In this document: positions 1 to 3,927 of the stretch, in pieces
How positions within the stretch are numbered: the first letter of the stretch is position 1
Layout: every line of letters begins with the position of its first letter
Assembly (NCBI GenBank): GCA_964445985.1
Contig: CAYUMU010000156.1
Span: 1-6,683 of the forward strand
DNA length: 6,683 bases
Reading direction: 5' to 3'
Source: CAYUMU01 sp964445985
GTDB taxonomy: Bacteria; Planctomycetota; Planctomycetia; Pirellulales; S012-138
Notes under the pieces: generated by a model
Told to the model about the DNA's origin: nothing
The model's database searches: none
The model's input: the letters and a program-made list of their open reading frames with translations, nothing else
Position numbers and translations under genes: made by a program

Positions 1-33
1 TTAAACCAGGAGGACTCCTCTTTCATAGAATCA

Positions 34-86
34 GCTTGCGGTCGACTGCGTTTTCCCTGCAGGGCACGCTTGCCACGACCGCAAGC
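34..86. repeat. Perfect 11-bp inverted repeat with nested palindrome
   Basis: GCTTGCGGTCG at 34-44 is exactly complementary to CGACCGCAAGC at 76-86. Inside the loop, GCG (48-50) can pair with CGC (67-69), and CCCTGCAGGG (55-64) is itself a perfect palindrome, so the whole 53 bases can fold as one interrupted hairpin. There is no T-run after either arm, so a classical intrinsic terminator is not obvious. It could be a terminator-like structure for a gene to the left, a repeat element or part of an RNA. The pairing is seen directly; the function is unknown. Confidence 0.6.
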
Positions 87-122
87 AGTGTGCGGCGGAG
101 ACGGGCGTTCTACTTCGTTGGC

Positions 123-207
123 CAAGCCGTGGGCGGTTCGGCACTGCTCCCAAGGAACTGCCAGTTCCTCGCTACCATCTGCCCAGCCATGGGCTAAAGG
201 CGGCTTG
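123..207. repeat. Multibranch inverted-repeat structure
   Basis: Outer arms CAAGCCG (123-129) and CGGCTTG (201-207) enclose two hairpins. One is AGGAACT (153-159) with AGTTCCT (163-169) around a 3-base loop. The other is GCCCA (181-185) with TGGGC (190-194) around a 4-base loop. An outer stem closing two inner stems resembles a folded RNA or a miniature repeat element, but no known family is recognised. Confidence 0.4.
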
Positions 208-252
208 AGTGCGTGGCAAGTCAATTCAAATAGAAACTGGATTCGCACTCAA
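205..252. repeat. Perfect 9-bp inverted repeat
   Basis: TTGAGTGCG (205-213) is exactly complementary to CGCACTCAA (244-252), separated by 30 AT-richer bases. Its left arm shares three bases with the right arm of the 123-207 structure, so the two folds would compete. No function is assigned. Confidence 0.45.
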
Positions 253-329
253 ACAGTGGCACACTCACCATCGACTCGCAAACCAGTGGCACCCGACCCG
301 ATTGGAAGCACGGCGCCGGCTCAAAGTCC

Positions 330-394
330 CTGGGGGCAGGCCGCCTTGGGCAATCATCGCGCTGCGCTGCTTTATGTTGGCGGCCTGCCCCCAG
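330..394. repeat. Perfect 16-bp inverted repeat (long GC-rich hairpin)
   Basis: CTGGGGGCAGGCCGCC at 330-345 is exactly complementary to GGCGGCCTGCCCCCAG at 379-394, with a 33-base loop. This is the strongest palindrome in the window and is far too long to be chance in a region of this size. It is followed by a weaker GGGTT/AACCC stem (410-414 and 422-426). There is no downstream T-run on either strand, so it is unlikely to be a simple intrinsic terminator. A palindromic repeat element or a structured RNA is more plausible. Confidence 0.7.
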
Positions 395-478
395 CCACCC
401 TTCACGCGTGGGTTCTGGCCCAACCCCGCTGCTACCACGCCCTTCGCTGGAGCTCAGGTGCCGCCCGATCCGCTGATG

Positions 479-504
479 AGGCCGCTTTCGGCGAAAGCTG
501 GCCT
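479..504. repeat. Short hairpin with near-perfect arms
   Basis: AGGCC (479-483) pairs with GGCCT (500-504), and inside it GCTTTCG (484-490) and CGAAAGC (492-498) form a palindrome around one central base. The combined stem has one bulged T at 499. It lies about 110 bases beyond the DUF1854 stop codon on that gene's strand, so it could end that transcript, but no U-tract follows. Confidence 0.4.
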
Positions 505-615
505 ACGGTCCATGCCTGCTGACAATGCATTATCTACATCTACAAATGTCTGCTTCACAGCTAAGAATGCTACAACAAATCTGCCGGCCGATCGCCTCAT
601 AAGCGAACCACCCCG

Positions 616-1089
616 TTACAAGTAGCGGCTTAACCGCCGCTGGCTGGCGCCATCCAAGCCCCGCAAGCTCGCCAGCAGGTATCGCGTGCCATGCGAATCC
701 TGGATCAACGCTCGATCTTCGTCCAGGCTGCGAATGTCGTCGTCGCTGGAAAGCAGAAACCGCACCCGCCCTCGGTCGGTTTCCACATCCCACTCCGATG
801 GCGCCGAACCGGCCGAAATGCCGTGAATCTTTTGGATGATGGGCACGAATTCCCGCCGGGCCAATTCGCCAAAAATTAGTTCCTGGACCTCTTCGGGAAG
901 TTCGCGCGGGTTCTCGAAGCAGAGCAACTCCCGCGAGCCGGCGCCTACCAAACTGATCCAGTGCTCCGGGTCACTGAACGGAAATAGCCGCACAGGTTTG
1001 ACGTCTTCGGCGCGAACGCCGTCGGCAGTGGTCAGCACCAGCCGGCCCCAGTCGTCTCGAATCAGGCTAAAGTCGGTCGCGGCGGCCAT
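616..1089 (-). CDS. DUF1854 family protein, cyanophycin-associated
   Basis: A 157-residue soluble protein without a signal peptide or membrane segment. I recognise the DUF1854 pattern: an N-terminal 'F-L-x-RDxxGRLVL' strand (residues 7-19), 'VKPVRLFPFS' (30-39), an 'ELARREFVPII' helix (75-85), 'WDVETDRG' (100-107) and 'DSHGTRYLL' near the C-terminus (131-139). The family is small, lacks a known catalytic motif and is repeatedly found beside cyanophycin synthetase genes together with an ABC transporter, exactly the arrangement here. The molecular role is unknown; an accessory or regulatory partner of the transporter or of polymer metabolism is inference. I chose the ATG at 1089 because family similarity begins just after it. 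An in-frame ATG at 1140 would add 17 residues that look unlike the family. Neither start has a good Shine-Dalgarno sequence. The gene lies downstream of the ABC gene on the same strand, across a spacer of about 210 bases. Confidence 0.88.
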   Translation of the reverse strand: MAAATDFSLIRDDWGRLVLTTADGVRAEDVKPVRLFPFSDPEHWISLVGAGSRELLCFENPRELPEEVQELIFGELARREFVPIIQKIHGISAGSAPSEWDVETDRGRVRFLLSSDDDIRSLDEDRALIQDSHGTRYLLASLRGLDGASQRRLSRYL

Positions 1090-1301
1090 GGTTGAGGGGT
1101 GTCCGTTTTCGAAGTGCTTGGAGGGCAGGGCGAGAAACATCGGAGGATGGGACGGAATGGCAGCTTACGAGCCCGTCATTCCCGCGAAGCCTGCCCTCGT
1201 GAAGACGGGGGGTGGGAATCCAGTAAGTGGTGGAGTTGATTTTCCAATTTGAACCGGCTTGAATGACCGTTCTAAATCTGGAAGTTATTGTTCGTCGCGC
1301 C
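1090..1301. other. Spacer between ABC and DUF1854 genes
   Basis: This spacer separates the two minus-strand genes and is long for an operon. It contains the palindromic repeat at 1171-1222. I see no convincing promoter for the DUF1854 gene, so co-transcription through the spacer is possible. The part from 1090 to 1140 would be coding if the upstream ATG at 1140 were used. Confidence 0.5.
1171..1222. repeat. REP-like palindromic intergenic element
   Basis: Read on the minus strand, this is the widespread type of intergenic repeat that begins CTGGATTCCC and ends GCGGGAATGACGGG. Outer arms ATTCCC (1178-1183) and GGGAAT (1214-1219) pair. An inner stem CCCTCGT (1194-1200) with ACGGGGG (1205-1211) closes a four-base loop and contains one T-G pair. 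Translation of the element on the minus strand gives the 'WIPTPRLHEGRLRGNDG' pattern typical of such repeats when mis-called as protein. It could stabilise the 3' end of the ABC message or reduce read-through into the DUF1854 gene; that is inference. Confidence 0.6.
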
Positions 1302-3530
1302 CTACACTGGCTGCGCTTCGGACATTTCTTGCTGAGCGCGATGCAGCCGGGTGTACAACTCGCTCGACTGCAGCAGTTCGTCGTGCGAGCCAATGTCCAC
1401 GATCTCGCCCTGCTGGAAGACCACCAACCGATCGGCCCTGCGCAGGGTGCTGAGCCGGTGGGCGATGGCGATCGTGGTTCGTCCGCGGGTGAGGTTCTCC
1501 AGAGCCAACTGGATTTCGCGTTCGGTCTCGGTATCGACCGACGAGGTCGCTTCGTCGAGGATCAAAATCTTGGGGTCGATCAACAGCGCCCTGGCAATGC
1601 TAATGCGCTGCCGTTCGCCCCCCGAGAGCAAATGGCCCCGCTCGCCGACGAGCGAATCGTAGCCGTCGGTCAGCCGCACAATGAATTCATGCGCCCGAGC
1701 CGCGCGGGCAGCGGCGACGATTTCGGCCCGGCTGGCGTCGGGGCGTCCGTAGGCAATGTTTTCGGCAATGGTGCCAAAGAACAGGAATGGTTCTTGGAGC
1801 ACCAGCCCGATGTTGCGGCGATAAGCTTCCACCGGGAAGCGTCGCACATCGACGCCATCGATCAGGATCGCGCCATCGGTAACGTCGTAGAACCGGCAAA
1901 CCAGGTTCACCAGGGTGCTCTTGCCGCCGCCGCTGGGTCCGACGAGCCCGATCATTTCGCCCGGCTGGATGGAGAGATTCACGCCCTGCACCACCGGGCG
2001 ATGCCCATAGCGAAAGCGCACGTCGCGAAATTCGATGGCCCCCTGCAAATTGGAGGGTTGGATGGGCCGCTCGGGCTCGGAAACCCGCGGCGCCTGATCT
2101 AGGATTTCGAACAGCCGGTGGCTGCTGGCCGCGGCCCTTTGCACGGCGGCCATCATCCGGCTCATGGAGTCGAGCCGACTATAGAACCGGCTGATGTAGG
2201 CCACAAACGCGGTGAGTACGCCCACCGTAATGCGGTAGGTGAAAATGCCGTACGCTCCGCAGGCCCAAACCACCAGCAAACCCACATCGGTGAGCAGCAC
2301 CACCATCGGTCCGAAGAACGACCAGGTGCGATTCACGCGATCGTTGGCCCGGAGCACGTGATCGTTGGCCGTATGGAAGCGATCGATTTCGCGCTGTTCT
2401 TGGGCGAAGGCTTTGACCACGCGAATGCCAGGGATGGTATCGGCCAGCACGCTGTTCATTTCGCCCCAGGCCCGGCTGCTGACGGCAAAACTGCCGCGCA
2501 GCTTTTGACGCACGCGATGCACCAGCCAGGCAATCAGCGGCAGCGGGCCGAGCGTGGCCAGGGCCAAGAAGGGATCGATGCTGACGAGAATAATGGCCGT
2601 CATCACGATCAACAGCACGTCGCCAGCAAAGTCCACCACGTGGACCGAGAGAAAATAGCAAATGCGTTCGGTATCGTTGCTCACGCGGGCAATCAGGTCG
2701 CCTGTCCGCCGGCCGCCAAAGTAATCGAGCGACAGTCGCTGCAAGTGGGCATAGGTTTGATCGCGCAGCTCGGCCGATAAGCGTTCGCTGACTTTGGCCA
2801 GTACGGCCGTGCGTGCCCAACTGAGCAACCAGGCCAGCACGGCCGCGGCCGCCAGCCCGGCGATGTACCAGGGCACCAGGTAAAGATCATGCCGTTGCCC
2901 GTTCTGAAAGGGAATCAGCACGTCGTCCAAGAGTGGCATCGTGAGGTAGGGGGGGACCAAACCGGCCGCCGTGCTGGCCAAGGCCAGGCAAAGCCCCAGG
3001 ACGATCATGCCAGTCCACGGCTTGGCATACCGCGCCAGGCGAAAGAGTGATTTATCAATTTTGACCGGCGCGGGGGAGACTTCGCTTGCGGAGTTCCCCC
3101 CTTCCGGGGAAGCCGCTTCGGCTAGCCAGCCCAAAGGCTGAACCTGGTCGCCGCGAAGCCATTGATCAAACGCCAGGGCCAAACGATGCGCTGGTGATTT
3201 TTGATGGGCCGTAAAGTGCCATTCGGCTAAGAGTCCTTCGGAGCCTGTTAATTGAATTCGGCCGGCTCCGGTGTCATCTGAAACCGTGAGCGACAGGTCC
3301 GAAGATAGCGGCCAGGATTGTGAAGGCTCGCGCGGCGGCAACCCCTCGTCAAGGTGATCCCAGTGCAGCAATCGCTGGTTGGTGAGGACCAAGAGCCCGC
3401 CATGGAACTGCAAGCTTGGGTTGAGGTTGGGAGCGCACCACGCCAAGACGCTTTCGCCGGAGGCGATGGTGGCACCGAGCCGCTGACGAAAATCCTCAGG
3501 CAGAGATGGGGAACCTTCCAGGTGAGACAT
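1302..3530 (-). CDS. ABC exporter (MsbA-like) with N-terminal PH-like domain
   Basis: A 742-residue half-transporter: one membrane domain plus one ATPase, expected to act as an inner-membrane homodimer of the type IV (MsbA/LmrA-like) exporter fold. Residues about 20-126 are an extra cytoplasmic domain with a 'GLLVLTNQRLLHWD' strand pattern (45-58), reminiscent of bacterial PH/GRAM-like domains. Residues 130-158 are a Pro/Ser/Gly-rich linker. About 160-490 form the membrane domain with six predicted helices. The ATPase domain is complete: Walker A GPSGGGKST (531-539), Q-loop Q579, signature LSGGE (635-639), Walker B ending D659 with catalytic E660, D-loop SSVD (663-666) and switch H691. The divergent cphA gene and the downstream DUF1854 gene suggest a cyanophycin-linked role; the substrate is unknown. 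Start: the ATG at 3530 has AGAGGAG upstream, whereas a TTG at 3572 would add 14 unlikely residues. A lipid or drug exporter unrelated to cyanophycin remains possible. Confidence 0.92.
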   Translation of the reverse strand: MSHLEGSPSLPEDFRQRLGATIASGESVLAWCAPNLNPSLQFHGGLLVLTNQRLLHWDHLDEGLPPREPSQSWPLSSDLSLTVSDDTGAGRIQLTGSEGLLAEWHFTAHQKSPAHRLALAFDQWLRGDQVQPLGWLAEAASPEGGNSASEVSPAPVKIDKSLFRLARYAKPWTGMIVLGLCLALASTAAGLVPPYLTMPLLDDVLIPFQNGQRHDLYLVPWYIAGLAAAAVLAWLLSWARTAVLAKVSERLSAELRDQTYAHLQRLSLDYFGGRRTGDLIARVSNDTERICYFLSVHVVDFAGDVLLIVMTAIILVSIDPFLALATLGPLPLIAWLVHRVRQKLRGSFAVSSRAWGEMNSVLADTIPGIRVVKAFAQEQREIDRFHTANDHVLRANDRVNRTWSFFGPMVVLLTDVGLLVVWACGAYGIFTYRITVGVLTAFVAYISRFYSRLDSMSRMMAAVQRAAASSHRLFEILDQAPRVSEPERPIQPSNLQGAIEFRDVRFRYGHRPVVQGVNLSIQPGEMIGLVGPSGGGKSTLVNLVCRFYDVTDGAILIDGVDVRRFPVEAYRRNIGLVLQEPFLFFGTIAENIAYGRPDASRAEIVAAARAARAHEFIVRLTDGYDSLVGERGHLLSGGERQRISIARALLIDPKILILDEATSSVDTETEREIQLALENLTRGRTTIAIAHRLSTLRRADRLVVFQQGEIVDIGSHDELLQSSELYTRLHRAQQEMSEAQPV
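3072..3111. repeat. Palindrome inside the ABC linker coding sequence
   Basis: GGGGGA (3072-3077) pairs with TCCCCC (3095-3100), and between them CTTCGC (3080-3085) pairs with GCGGAG (3088-3093) with one T-G pair, giving a long hairpin. A competing stem TTCCCC (3094-3099) with GGGGAA (3106-3111) overlaps it. The stretch encodes part of the flexible linker (about residues 140-153) between the PH-like domain and the membrane domain. It looks like an intergenic-style palindrome tolerated in, or captured into, a permissive linker. Confidence 0.4.
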
Positions 3531-3541
3531 ACCGACATCCG

Positions 3542-3548
3542 CTCCTCT
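3542..3548 (-). promoter_or_regulatory. Ribosome binding site of the ABC gene
   Basis: AGAGGAG on the minus strand lies 11 bases upstream of the ATG at 3530. The spacing is slightly long, but this is the only clear Shine-Dalgarno match near any start in the window, and it favours this ATG over the TTG at 3572. An out-of-frame ATG at 3538-3536 sits between the site and the start. Confidence 0.45.
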
Positions 3549-3609
3549 GCCAAACTCTAAAGTTCGGGGCAATCAATTTTGTTCGCGAATCTCCGCCGCA
3601 ATGCGCCGA

Positions 3610-3615
3610 ATTATA
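3610..3615 (-). promoter_or_regulatory. Putative -10 box for the ABC/DUF1854 unit
   Basis: TATAAT reads on the minus strand at 3615-3610, a perfect sigma-70 type -10 match, about 80 bases ahead of the ABC start codon. No good -35 hexamer is seen at the usual 16-18 base spacing; the nearest TTCGCC lies about 20 bases away. Assignment rests on the -10 match and location only. Confidence 0.4.
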
Positions 3616-3868
3616 CTGCCGAAGAACCGCGGCGAGGCGAAATCTGAATAAGGAAGACCATCGACCCCAAAACCATGAATTCACCAACTCTTAACGCGGG
3701 TAAACCGCCAACGGACGCGGGAGGCATTAAAGTTCCCCGCAGTTTGCAGAGATGATAACGGGCAAGAAACTATGTAACCTTTGGTTCCGTCGGCAAACTC
3801 GTTGTATTGAGCATGGTTCCTGAGCGCAAAGCACATCGCGGCTTCAAAGCATGCACTTGTCTGGGATG

Positions 3869-3874
3869 TATAAT
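3869..3874 (+). promoter_or_regulatory. Putative -10 box for cphA
   Basis: TATAAT lies 53 bases before the cphA ATG, which would give a 5' leader of roughly 45-50 bases. No convincing -35 element is present at standard spacing, so an activator or a different sigma preference is possible. The GC-rich palindrome at 3884-3895 falls close to the expected transcription start. Confidence 0.45.
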
Positions 3875-3883
3875 TCCGTCAAT

Positions 3884-3895
3884 TCCCCTTGGGGA
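3884..3895. promoter_or_regulatory. Candidate operator palindrome ahead of cphA
   Basis: TCCCC and GGGGA flank a TT centre, forming a 12-base palindrome about 10 bases downstream of the putative -10 box. Its position would suit a repressor site. The two-base centre is too short for an RNA hairpin, so a DNA-binding role is likelier than an RNA fold. No regulator is identified. Confidence 0.25.
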
Positions 3896-3927
3896 TGTCG
3901 CGCTGCCCAACCCATCAGAGCCTGTAT

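Larger units (their letters stand above)
1..615. other. Structured intergenic region without a supported gene
   Basis: I find no credible coding region here. The open frames on the + strand (around 70-522 and 209-625) read as low-complexity sequence with no recognisable domain and overlap each other. What the stretch does hold is a series of inverted repeats: 34-86, 123-207 (with two inner hairpins), 205-252, 330-394 and 479-504. There is also a short direct repeat, AGTGGCAC, at about 254-261 and 284-291 with a 30-base period. The density of paired arms suggests mobile or palindromic repeat DNA, or a structured transcript, lying beyond the 3' end of the DUF1854 gene. What gene lies to the left is not visible. 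Confidence 0.6.
3531..3927. promoter_or_regulatory. Divergent control region between ABC gene and cphA
   Basis: About 400 bases without a supported gene, AT-richer than the flanking coding DNA. It holds a TATAAT box for each direction (3610-3615 minus, 3869-3874 plus). It also holds an 8-bp palindrome TTCGCGAA (3582-3589) downstream of the minus-strand box, an AACC-TTT-GGTT inverted repeat (3776-3786) and a TCCCC-TT-GGGGA palindrome (3884-3895). Sharing one control region suggests that polymer synthesis and the transporter module may be co-regulated. No known operator or riboswitch is recognised. Confidence 0.55.

Noticed and set aside
1..615. CRISPR array or insertion sequence
   Set aside because: There are only two copies of one short direct repeat, no regularly spaced repeat series and no transposase frame.
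70..625. Two overlapping + strand open frames of 138-150 codons in the left flank
   Set aside because: No recognisable domain, low-complexity composition, mutually overlapping, and they run through several strong inverted repeats. They fit chance open frames in GC-rich DNA.
1263..2102. 279-codon + strand frame antisense to the ABC ATPase domain
   Set aside because: The opposite strand carries every ABC ATPase motif in order. The + strand frame has no family features.
3536..3538. Out-of-frame ATG between the ABC ribosome site and its start
   Set aside because: It opens a different frame that has no family similarity, so it is probably incidental, though it could slightly affect initiation.
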